From JAYEHL01 sp041653935 (lineage in GTDB: Bacteria > Chloroflexota > Dehalococcoidia > E44-bin15), in NCBI GenBank assembly GCA_041653935.1, contig JBAZEO010000001.1:310001-374000 (forward strand): a stretch of 64,000 bases of DNA. The letters are read 5' to 3'. Position numbers and translations under genes: made by a program. Positions 24,620 to 31,726 of this stretch are shown here, one piece after another. The notes below the pieces were generated by a model. The model was not told the DNA's origin and did not search any database. It saw only the letters and a program-made list of their open reading frames with translations. How positions within the stretch are numbered: position 1 is the stretch's first letter; the number at the start of each line of letters is the position of its first letter.

Positions 24620-26014
24620 TCAACGATTAGGAGTAAATCTTCTCAGTCCACCTGTCAACCAGCTTACGCTGAATAAAAGTATAATACAGACTCCGAAACC
24701 CAGCAGTTCAAGATGCTGAACCCCTGCCAGCTTTATCCCCAGTGCAGTTCCTCCTCCTCCCGCAATAGCCGCCAGAGCCCCCCACGAATTCACTCTGAGC
24801 TTGTTCTTGTAGAATCCCGCTACCACAGGGATTACAATACCGCTGGTGAAAATCGTGTAAGAATACAAAAGCGTATTTATTATGCCTTTCATTTGCATAG
24901 CCAATAACAACGCGAGTCCCCCAATAACAACCACCCCCAATTTTGCCATTAAAAGCCTACGTCGTTCATCAATATGCGGGAAGACCTGACCGCCGACATC
25001 CACACATAGTATAGTGCTTGTTGTAAGTATCACGGTGTCAGCGGATGACATCAGAGCGGCCAAAAGCGCCGCAACCACAAGCCCGCTCACCCCTATAGGC
25101 AGAAGATTCTGAATTATCGTAGGAAACACCTGATCAGAAGGAGAAATACTGGGGAACAATGCTTTTGCTCCCATTCCTATGAGAACTACGATAAAAGCTA
25201 TGGGGATCGCCACCAGCGCGGCTGAAAATGCCGAAGTTCTGGCTACTTTCTCATCGCGGGCACAAAATAGACGGGAATATATATCAGGCCCTACCACGTA
25301 AACGGAACCCGTCAGAATCAGGAAGACAACCAGGTTATACCATCCGAAGCTCTCATTTACGGGAAAGGAGAAGAAGTCCTGTGGCAGAGAATCTTTGAGG
25401 CCTCCGATGCCTCCAACGTCATTCATAACCAGACCCAGCGTTACCGCTAGACCAATGACCAGAATGCCGAACTGCAAGAAGTCTGTACGAATGATAGAGT
25501 ACTGTCCTCCAAGTACCGTATAGATAACAAATACGGCGGCACAGATAGCCATAAGCGCGCGGATATCCCATGAAGGTATAAGGGCATGAAGCACATTGCC
25601 GGCGGCAAGTATTTGCGCCGCGCATATAGCAATCCACGAAGCTACAATAACCAGCGAAGCCAATAATTTCGCTTTGCTGCCATATTGCTTTTCCAATAAT
25701 TCAGGCAGCGTATACACCCCAACCCTTCGCACCTTCTTGGCCAGGAATAGTCCCAGTATAATCAGGCCAACGGCTCCCACCAGAAGCCACCAGACACCGG
25801 GCAACCCCATGGAATAGCCACTACCCACCATCCCAATAACAACAGAAGACCCGATGAAAGTGGCAGCGAGAGACCCTGTCACCAGGACAATGCCCGCCTT
25901 GCGCCCTGCTACAAAGAATCCATCACTGCCTGAGGTTTTCCTCTTCCTGAAGGAATAGACTCCGATGGCCAGCATCATCAAGAAATAAAAGCCAATTATA
26001 AATCCATCAAGCAT
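24620..26014 (-). CDS. Sodium:solute symporter (SSS family)
   Basis: The 464-aa protein has about 13 helices. Its start MLDGFIIGFYFLMMLAIGVYSFRKRKTSGSDGFFVAGR and GGQYSIIRTDFLQFGILVIG, LMSSADTVILTTSTILCVDV are SSS-family hallmarks. Members co-transport Na+ with proline, pantothenate, acetate or sugars; the substrate is not readable. The ribosome site CAGGAG lies inside the end of the preceding 58-aa gene. With the antiporter it forms a sodium-linked transport set. Confidence 0.9.
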   Translation of the reverse strand: MLDGFIIGFYFLMMLAIGVYSFRKRKTSGSDGFFVAGRKAGIVLVTGSLAATFIGSSVVIGMVGSGYSMGLPGVWWLLVGAVGLIILGLFLAKKVRRVGVYTLPELLEKQYGSKAKLLASLVIVASWIAICAAQILAAGNVLHALIPSWDIRALMAICAAVFVIYTVLGGQYSIIRTDFLQFGILVIGLAVTLGLVMNDVGGIGGLKDSLPQDFFSFPVNESFGWYNLVVFLILTGSVYVVGPDIYSRLFCARDEKVARTSAFSAALVAIPIAFIVVLIGMGAKALFPSISPSDQVFPTIIQNLLPIGVSGLVVAALLAALMSSADTVILTTSTILCVDVGGQVFPHIDERRRLLMAKLGVVVIGGLALLLAMQMKGIINTLLYSYTIFTSGIVIPVVAGFYKNKLRVNSWGALAAIAGGGGTALGIKLAGVQHLELLGFGVCIILLFSVSWLTGGLRRFTPNR

Positions 26015-26017
26015 TCT

Positions 26018-26194
26018 CTACTCCTGTAAACTATTCTTCCTAATAGGCTTCTCAGTTGTTTGGTTCTCATCTAGATACTCTATAATGGCAAATAAGTAGT
26101 CAGTCAATCTTGGTGCGTCGCTATCTGAACCAAACGGGCTATTCCCCTTCTTAATATTCTTGGCTATCTGTTCTATCCTCTCACTTGGTTTCAT
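26018..26194 (-). CDS. 58-aa hypothetical protein coupled to the symporter
   Basis: A short reading frame starts ATG (26194) after GAGGAGAGTTGA, a good ribosome site, and encodes MKPSERIEQIAKNIKKGNSP... ending NSLQE. It is charged, soluble and without known motif. Its stop is 3 bases before the symporter ATG, so the two are translationally coupled. It lies downstream of the 38-bp palindrome. I do not recognise the family. Confidence 0.6.
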   Translation of the reverse strand: MKPSERIEQIAKNIKKGNSPFGSDSDAPRLTDYLFAIIEYLDENQTTEKPIRKNSLQE

Positions 26195-26235
26195 TCAACT
26201 CTCCTCTGAATACTAAGATTGACAAAAATCGAGGC

Positions 26236-26273
26236 ATCTTGTATGTTAGTTAACGTTAACTAACATACAAGAT
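26236..26273. promoter_or_regulatory. Perfect 38-bp palindrome, probable operator
   Basis: ATCTTGTATGTTAGTTAAC is followed at once by its reverse complement. The centre TTAGTTAACGTTAACTAA resembles TetR-family operators. The A/T-rich arms and lack of T-run make a terminator unlikely. It lies between the minus-strand 58-aa/symporter genes and the plus-strand OadG-like gene, so it could control both directions. A TetR gene lies 2 kb away. Confidence 0.6.
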
Positions 26274-26367
26274 ATATTATCAATAAAGCTCCAATTTAAC
26301 AAATAGTTTCTTGTACTTCCGGTTTGCTTTCCAGTGAGGAGCAAAAATGATGGGGGTATTATAAGTT

Positions 26368-26613
26368 TTGGATAATGAATTATTAGACGCACTTCGGTAC
26401 TCGGGGATTATATTTGCATCCCTATTTTTTGTTGCTGGTGCCCTAATAGCAGCCCTAGTTATTACACACAGGGCTGTATTATTCATGGAGAAGCCCGGCA
26501 GATTTAAATTCCGCTGTCGCACCAAGCAGATCAAAAAAGATGACAAGAGGGATGTAGTGATAGCTGCTGCCGTAGCGGCTTATCTGAAAGCCGAAGAAGA
26601 GAACCGAAGATAA
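26368..26613 (+). CDS. OadG-like small membrane protein
   Basis: The 81-aa product has one helix (about residues 10-37) and a C-terminal IAAAVAAYLKAEEENRR helix. This arrangement resembles the gamma/delta subunits of sodium-pumping decarboxylases (OadG). No decarboxylase alpha or beta subunit is nearby, so the likeness may be only architectural. The start is TTG 26368; GGGGGT lies about 11 bases upstream. Confidence 0.55.
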   Translation: MDNELLDALRYSGIIFASLFFVAGALIAALVITHRAVLFMEKPGRFKFRCRTKQIKKDDKRDVVIAAAVAAYLKAEEENRR

Positions 26614-26651
26614 TTCAAGCACAGAATGAAATCCAGTTGAGGAGAGCCAGA

Positions 26652-26969
26652 ATGACAAAAAGGTCTCATGATATAGCCTCAAGGCAGGCAGCGATCAGCA
26701 GGGAAAGAAAAAAGAAGAAGAGGTCTCAACCTTCCGAAAAGCAGTTAGAGTCACCCGGTACGCCTTCTCAGGTTGGTGTTGTGGCTGATTCGTCGAGTGC
26801 TAAAGCTAGTGTTGTTCAGAAACCTACGCAGAGTGCTTCAACGAGGTCTGCTCAAACAATTCAATCAGATGAAAACCGATACCAGTACGTTATCAAAGAT
26901 TTACGAAAGACTGCTATAATTGCAGTTCCTCTTATAGTCATCCTAATCATTCTCGCGTTTGTGCTCTAA
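26652..26969 (+). CDS. Tail-anchored small protein of unknown function
   Basis: The 105-aa product is strongly basic at the N-terminus (RERKKKKRSQ), Ser/Thr/Gln-rich in the middle and ends in one hydrophobic helix, AIIAVPLIVILIILAFVL. This predicts a C-tail-anchored membrane protein with a disordered cytoplasmic part. ATG 26652 follows GAGGAGAG. It is 38 bases after the OadG-like gene and probably co-transcribed. I do not recognise the family. Confidence 0.6.
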   Translation: MTKRSHDIASRQAAISRERKKKKRSQPSEKQLESPGTPSQVGVVADSSSAKASVVQKPTQSASTRSAQTIQSDENRYQYVIKDLRKTAIIAVPLIVILIILAFVL

Positions 26970-27128
26970 TTCAGTACTGTCCCTAAGGGACATAGGTTCG
27001 AATGTTCCGATGAGCTAGAACAAAACGATTTAATGTGTGATGGTGACCAGCTTACGATTATGCTCAATGTGCAGCGCTATCGTATAATAACGTCGATCAA
27101 CATAACTGTTATCTATTAAGAGATCAAG

Positions 27129-28184
27129 ATGATTGTCATAACATATATCGGGATCATATTAGCCGCGATTCTTGTAGCCTTTATCATTGAGTTGCTGATA
27201 GTTGCCCTGTATCCCGGCGTATCCGCACAGAAGCAGTCCCTTGCGAAGAGAATACGGCCACAAAATGCAGAAGCTAATCGATCAGGGAACAGGAAGTATG
27301 TCAGTTTCAAGGTAGAAGGAGAGTCTATAAGCGCTTGGGTGTACTTTCCAGAAAACCGATCTTCATCCGTGCCTTGTATCGTTATGGGCCACGGTTTGGG
27401 CGGTATTAAAAACATGGCATTGGATTCATATGCCGTACGTTTCCAAGAAGCTGGTATGGCAGTCCTAGCATTTGACTACAGGTACCTCGGTGAAAGTGAT
27501 GGCCAACCCAGACAGCTAATATGGATTCCCTACCAGCTTCAGGACTATGCAGCGGCAATCGAATACGCCCGCAACCTAGAAGGAATCGACCCGTTGAAAA
27601 TCGCACTCTGGGGCACTTCACTTAGCGGAGGGCATGTTATTGTCACCGCGGCAAGGGATAATAGGATTGCCTGTGTTTCGGCGCAATGCCCGTTGCTAGA
27701 TGGCTCTGCCATGTATGAACAACAGTTGCATAGGGCAGGCATCAAGCACAGTTTACGTATGATAGTACATGGTCAGCGTGATCTAGTAAGGTCATGGCTC
27801 AGACTATCGCCGCACAAAATACCACTTGTGGGCAAACAAGGAACTTTAGCCATTATGGCTGATATTGATGCATGGAACACGTTTGAGGAACTGGCTCCCG
27901 ATGACTTTGTAAACGAGGCCTGCGCCCGCATTAGTCTTAGAATGGATAAATACAGGCCGATCAGATGGGCAGATAAAATCCGCTGTCCCGTCCTGATCCA
28001 AGCATGTGATTATGATGTTGCACTTCCTTTGAAAGTCGTTGAAAAAATCGCTAATCGATTAGGAAAATTAGTAGAAGTAATCCACTATCCCATTGGCCAC
28101 TTCGATATCTATCGTGGGAAAAACTTTGAAACCGCTGTTAACGATCAGATCGCGTTTTTTAAGAAACATCTCCTGGAAGGCTGA
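27129..28184 (+). CDS. Alpha/beta hydrolase with N-terminal membrane anchor
   Basis: The 351-aa protein has an N-terminal helix (3-28), then an alpha/beta-hydrolase domain: oxyanion region VMGHGLGGIK, DYRYLGESDG, nucleophile elbow WGTSLSGGH (S164), an acid in ACDYDVALP near 310, and catalytic histidine in YPIGHFDIYRG. The layout resembles dienelactone hydrolase/X-Pro peptidase-like esterases. It is convergent with a TetR gene, with only 22 bases between them. ATCAAG precedes the ATG as a weak ribosome site. Substrate unknown. Confidence 0.82.
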   Translation: MIVITYIGIILAAILVAFIIELLIVALYPGVSAQKQSLAKRIRPQNAEANRSGNRKYVSFKVEGESISAWVYFPENRSSSVPCIVMGHGLGGIKNMALDSYAVRFQEAGMAVLAFDYRYLGESDGQPRQLIWIPYQLQDYAAAIEYARNLEGIDPLKIALWGTSLSGGHVIVTAARDNRIACVSAQCPLLDGSAMYEQQLHRAGIKHSLRMIVHGQRDLVRSWLRLSPHKIPLVGKQGTLAIMADIDAWNTFEELAPDDFVNEACARISLRMDKYRPIRWADKIRCPVLIQACDYDVALPLKVVEKIANRLGKLVEVIHYPIGHFDIYRGKNFETAVNDQIAFFKKHLLEG

Positions 28185-28206
28185 GATTATTTCTGATGTC
28201 CAGTGT

Positions 28207-28803
28207 TTATGGCTTAATAGCTTCCCGGAATATATTCCATAGAAGCACATATTCTTTCTCCAGGTTGAAACTGTAATTACTCAGAGCCCACCTGTTAACC
28301 AATCCCTGTATCATGCAAAAGAGCAAGGTTGCCGCCGCATCGAGATTGATATCTGTCCTGATCTCCTTCGTACCGACGCCACGAGCTAGTAAATCCTTTA
28401 AATTGGCAATATATGTGTTGATAGCGTTAGTACTTTTATTATTAAGGTCTTTGTCTCCCAGACTTATTATTTCAGCGATAACTTGAAATGATATACCCTT
28501 CCTCTGTTCTATCGCGGAAATATGGCTTCTTAGTGCTTTATCGATAGTATTTATGGATGTATATTTGCTGGAACTGGCTTTCGAAATATCTCTCCCCAGG
28601 TTCTGTTCTATATGATCTATCAGAAACCCCAGGATATCCTTTTTACTTTTAAAATGACGATATATCGCAGCCTCTGAAATGCCGACTTCTTCTGCTATCC
28701 CTTTGATTGTTATGTGTTCGCTGCCATTAGCTATGATTAGCTTTCTAGCTGCGTCTATTATCTGCTTCTGTCTCTGTTCTGTTGGTTTTCTTTCTTCGGC
28801 CAT
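28207..28803 (-). CDS. TetR/AcrR-family transcriptional regulator
   Basis: The 198-aa protein has the TetR N-terminal helix-turn-helix: QKQIIDAARKLIIANGSEHITIKGIAEEVGISEAAIYRHFKSKKDILGFLIDHI (residues 13-66). The C-terminal ligand domain ends FSLEKEYVLLWNIFREAIKP-like. It likely represses genes by binding a palindrome; the 38-bp palindrome at 26236 is the best candidate in the window, though its own promoter lacks a copy. It faces the hydrolase gene, whose substrate or product might be the effector. Confidence 0.9.
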   Translation of the reverse strand: MAEERKPTEQRQKQIIDAARKLIIANGSEHITIKGIAEEVGISEAAIYRHFKSKKDILGFLIDHIEQNLGRDISKASSSKYTSINTIDKALRSHISAIEQRKGISFQVIAEIISLGDKDLNNKSTNAINTYIANLKDLLARGVGTKEIRTDINLDAAATLLFCMIQGLVNRWALSNYSFNLEKEYVLLWNIFREAIKP

Positions 28804-28938
28804 ATCATACCCTTCCTGTGCCTAAGGGTAGCTCTAGCAGTCCCCTCAAGTCAAGGGCATCTTTCGTGAAAGGGCACTTTGGTGCCTCAGAGGAGATTGA
28901 AGCAAGCCAGCAACGGTATGATATACGCCAGCGGTCTC

Positions 28939-30102
28939 CTAACTCTGTGCCATCTTGGGAATCACGATGGCTGACGCTGGTCTGACGCTCAAGTTTTCTT
29001 CAGGGGGGTGTTTGAATCTGGTGCACTTCATCCAGACCTCTTCACTCTCAGAGTCAAAGAAATCTAGATGGCAGTGTTTCAATCTATAGCATGAATCTAT
29101 GGCTGCTTTAACATGATGGCAATAGTCACGCCACTCATCGTTATGCATATGCACGGACACTGCGATACGTGCAGGTTGATGCCGATCCAGTGCCTTAAGT
29201 ATATGCGCGTCTTGATCTCCGAATGCCCAACCATAGATAACCAGTGAGTCTCCTACATCTGGGAGAACCTTGTTATAAACAACATTTAGATAATCACTCC
29301 GCCCTATAGCCAAGTGTTTCTGCTCTGTGTTCCCTTCACTAATGAACAGAGGAGTATAGTGGTTCATATTCCACTGAGACAGTATTTCACTCAGGAGGCA
29401 ATCACTTCGATCTTTGCTGATTTTCTCTTCTTTTCCTACCCAGCCTTTTGCAAGGACAAGGTTACCATGTGGATAGAATACAAGAGTCGCTCCTTTGGCA
29501 GAAGAGATGGGCTCGTACATAAATCCATAGTCACTATGAAATGTTAATGCCTTGTCCTCTTGTTCATAAAAAAAGCCGTCTTTGAACCAAGTCGCCTTTA
29601 GAAGCTCATTGCCTCTCAGCATAGCCCAATATACAAGCAGATCATAATTCAGATTCACGACTGTACGGAAATGAGTCATGAACTTTGATATAGCTTCTAG
29701 CTCTGGGAGAACATCTCCATACTCAGGATGAACTGTTTGGACTGTCTGAACCAAGGCATTTTTCAAGCTATCATAGGCGGATGCAGTTATATCTTCAGAT
29801 ATTTGTAGTATTTGGTTGACGTGGTTGGTGTCAGCCAACCTTCTCAGCACGTACTCGAAGTCTTTTATACTAAAGCTATCGAATAGTCCCTTAGTTTGCT
29901 GGTCGATGAAGCCATGAGAAGAGGCTGCATCGTATAGAGACGCATAATTAAAACTGGGGCTGATCGCGATACTCGCTCCATTGCCTAGCAGCAGACTATC
30001 GCTGTAACTATCCGCTAAGTCTTTCCATTGTAGTATTTTGATGGTATCAGCTTTAAGACGTCTGATAGAAGCTCCTCCCAGGTTCGAAGCTATGACTTGC
30101 AA
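28939..30102 (-). CDS. SIR2-like (DUF4917-type) protein, candidate NADase/defence effector
   Basis: The 387-aa product has the ordered motifs of the SIR2-like fold: LLLGNGASIAI (GNGAS 40-44), VVNLNYDLLVYW (NYD 152-154), FYPHGNL (HGN 212-214) and IYGWAFGDQDAHILKAL (291-307). In antiphage proteins this fold cleaves NAD+. Here it is carried by an integrated element next to an HTH gene, a usual setting for defence cargo. TTG 30102 is the only standard start compatible with the upstream in-frame stop; a strong GGGAGGAGC lies inside codons 8-11, so a non-standard later start is possible. The defence role is inference. Confidence 0.7.
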   Translation of the reverse strand: MQVIASNLGGASIRRLKADTIKILQWKDLADSYSDSLLLGNGASIAISPSFNYASLYDAASSHGFIDQQTKGLFDSFSIKDFEYVLRRLADTNHVNQILQISEDITASAYDSLKNALVQTVQTVHPEYGDVLPELEAISKFMTHFRTVVNLNYDLLVYWAMLRGNELLKATWFKDGFFYEQEDKALTFHSDYGFMYEPISSAKGATLVFYPHGNLVLAKGWVGKEEKISKDRSDCLLSEILSQWNMNHYTPLFISEGNTEQKHLAIGRSDYLNVVYNKVLPDVGDSLVIYGWAFGDQDAHILKALDRHQPARIAVSVHMHNDEWRDYCHHVKAAIDSCYRLKHCHLDFFDSESEEVWMKCTRFKHPPEENLSVRPASAIVIPKMAQS

Positions 30103-30228
30103 GATTGTAAGCTAGGGTCTGCTATATGTCAAGAATGGGTAAATCCAATCAGCCACAGGCAACACCCCACCCTGCCACGGCTTGATTTGGCCAACACGAG
30201 CATACTGGTTAAGCTACCCTGCTTCTGC

Positions 30229-30426
30229 TCAATGTTCTTTTACCCATCTGATGAGGTCTTCTTTGAGGAAGACCCTCTTTTTGCCGATCTTATGCGACGC
30301 CAACCCTTCCTTCATGAGCTTGTACACAGTCTGATGGCTGACGCCCAGGAACTCCTGCGTCTCCGTGAAGCTGAAGAATATGCGCTCTATATCAGTCTCT
30401 CTCTTAGGATTCTTTGGCCTGCCCAT
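30229..30426 (-). CDS. Excisionase-family HTH DNA-binding protein
   Basis: The 65-aa product has an HTH_17-type domain: FSFTETQEFLGVSHQTVYKLMKEGLASHKIGKKRVFLKEDLIRWV. Such MerR-like minimal proteins act as Xis recombination factors or repressors. It is transcribed toward the SIR2-like gene (126-base gap) and is divergent from the lipoprotein gene at 30568, with a palindrome and consensus promoter between. That layout fits a local repressor. Confidence 0.85.
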   Translation of the reverse strand: MGRPKNPKRETDIERIFFSFTETQEFLGVSHQTVYKLMKEGLASHKIGKKRVFLKEDLIRWVKEH

Positions 30427-30493
30427 TCGTTCTACTCCGATTCTAACTTTGACGTAATATTAGATGGATGGGCCAGATTAGGCACAATTAGAT

Positions 30494-30510
30494 AATAATA
30501 GACTATTATT
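30494..30510. promoter_or_regulatory. 17-bp palindromic operator overlapping a -35 box
   Basis: AATAATAG A CTATTATT is a perfect inverted repeat. Its right end overlaps the first two bases of the TTGACA at 30509. A protein bound here would block the plus-strand promoter. The divergent HTH gene is a candidate for the binder. Confidence 0.5.
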
Positions 30511-30537
30511 GACACCTAATGACCGCTCTATTATAAT
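30509..30537 (+). promoter_or_regulatory. Perfect sigma-70 consensus promoter
   Basis: TTGACA and TATAAT, both exact, are separated by 17 bases. The ATG of the membrane protein follows 30 bases after the -10. Confidence 0.8.
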
Positions 30538-30567
30538 TTGACGCACGAATAGATGGAGGAGTGCAGC

Positions 30568-30999
30568 ATGACTAGCGGAACGTTAGAGACGAAGAAAAAG
30601 AATTCGCCGACTACCAACTTTATAATAGGGCTGATCGTCATCGGAGTGATCATTGGATTAGTCGCCTCTTTCAGCAGTTGCGGCAAGAGCGAAAAGCTTA
30701 AGCTGGATGCAACCATATCCCTCAGTGGGACGCAATTCACCATTACCAATAACAACGATTTCGACTGGAATAACGTAGACATGCAAATCAACCCAGGCAT
30801 CATCTCCAACGGTTTTGAATACAAGTCAAGCACACTGGTACTCGCGGGGCATACCTACACTGTGCAATGCTCAAAGTTTGCCAATAGCGATAACGTCATG
30901 TTCAATCCCGCCGTTTTTGCGCTCGAGACGTTTTACATAAATTGCGACAATGATGGAGATGGGCTTATCGACGGCTCGGGGATGTGGAGCTTCCAGTAG
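30568..30999 (+). CDS. Membrane-anchored extracellular protein of unknown function
   Basis: The 143-aa product has one hydrophobic N-terminal segment (about 20-43, ending VASFSSCG, a possible lipobox) and an exported domain with KLDATISLSGTQFTITNNNDFDWNNVDMQIN, a beta-rich FxW-type pattern, plus an acidic NDGDGLIDG Ca-binding-like loop near the end. ATG 30568 is preceded by GGAGGAG; ATG 30553 lies inside that ribosome site. It has the strongest promoter of the element. Function unknown. Confidence 0.72.
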   Translation: MTSGTLETKKKNSPTTNFIIGLIVIGVIIGLVASFSSCGKSEKLKLDATISLSGTQFTITNNNDFDWNNVDMQINPGIISNGFEYKSSTLVLAGHTYTVQCSKFANSDNVMFNPAVFALETFYINCDNDGDGLIDGSGMWSFQ

Positions 31000-31272
31000 G
31001 GCAGACCGCCGTTCATCGGAGTCTTCCTTGCCTCTGATCGCCAGGGGACACTTGCTATAGGTCAGCAAGTCATGGCTGGCAGCCCCTACCCCGAACTCAG
31101 TCTGGTCGACGCCAAGCACACCCCTGCACCCCCCGGCCCAAGCCTTGCTAAACCTTGGCACCTCTCCGTCAAACCCCCGCTGCTCAGCGGAGGCGGATGA
31201 ACGAAAACTAATCATACGATATGGAGGCCACATGCATGCCGCATGGATGGATGCTATTATAGGGGGCTGATC

Positions 31273-31566
31273 TCAGCGCATCTGCTGGATCAGCGGGGAC
31301 ATGCATTTCATGGATGGCTCAGCCAGCTTCAGCCGTATTCCCATATAGAATCTGCCGCCATTTAGGCTCTTCCTCTGAAAGAGCTTGCTCATCCTCACGC
31401 CGAACGCTTTCCGACCTAGCACGTAATTCTTCCTTATTCCCTGCTTCGTCGTATATGCCACGTATGCATCGTATAGTCTACTAGCTCCGATGCAATTCTT
31501 CGGAGAGGCTGTCACGCAGCAGTCCGCGAGAAAGGTAAATATATGCGCGTCACTATAACTCTGCAT
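31273..31566 (-). CDS. Stand-alone D5-type primase C-terminal (winged-helix) domain
   Basis: The 97-aa product reads FLADCCVTASPKNCIGASRLYDAYVAY...FGVRMSKLFQRKSLNGGRFYMGIRLKL. This follows the C-terminal domain of phage/plasmid D5-like primases, including that of the neighbouring 748-aa gene (FIEEQCVQ...RAGQFYNAFREWM...VGQRMSSLGFN...YYQGVGLK). It lacks any helicase part. GAGGTGAGAG precedes the ATG. It is transcribed in the same direction as the primase, 160 bases downstream. It could be a DNA-binding helper, a loading factor or a residual fragment. Confidence 0.7.
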   Translation of the reverse strand: MQSYSDAHIFTFLADCCVTASPKNCIGASRLYDAYVAYTTKQGIRKNYVLGRKAFGVRMSKLFQRKSLNGGRFYMGIRLKLAEPSMKCMSPLIQQMR

Positions 31567-31726
31567 CTCTCACCTCCTGCGCTCTGGGCAGAGCTCAGAA
31601 TGGACAGTCAGTATTGGATAGTTAGCGTTTTCCCCAAAGTTCCCCCCCCGAGTAGCAGTCGAATCTTTCGGAAAATGGAGGGGCCAGCTATGAACTGTCC
31701 ACAACCCTCCACTATTGGCTGTCTTC

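Noticed and set aside
26236..26273. Palindrome as rho-independent terminator
   Set aside because: The stem is A/T-rich, has no loop and no T-run, and lies between divergent genes rather than after a gene.
26970..27015. Possible third att-like site (GGTTCGAA motif after a GTCCC/GGGAC hairpin)
   Set aside because: Only the T-loop-like octamer matches; flanks do not extend to the 45-bp tRNA repeat.
30871..31233. Minus-strand 120-aa open frame
   Set aside because: It overlaps the 3' end of the real plus-strand gene, has no ribosome site and an unlikely Gly/Arg/Cys composition; the rest (31000-31272) appears non-coding.
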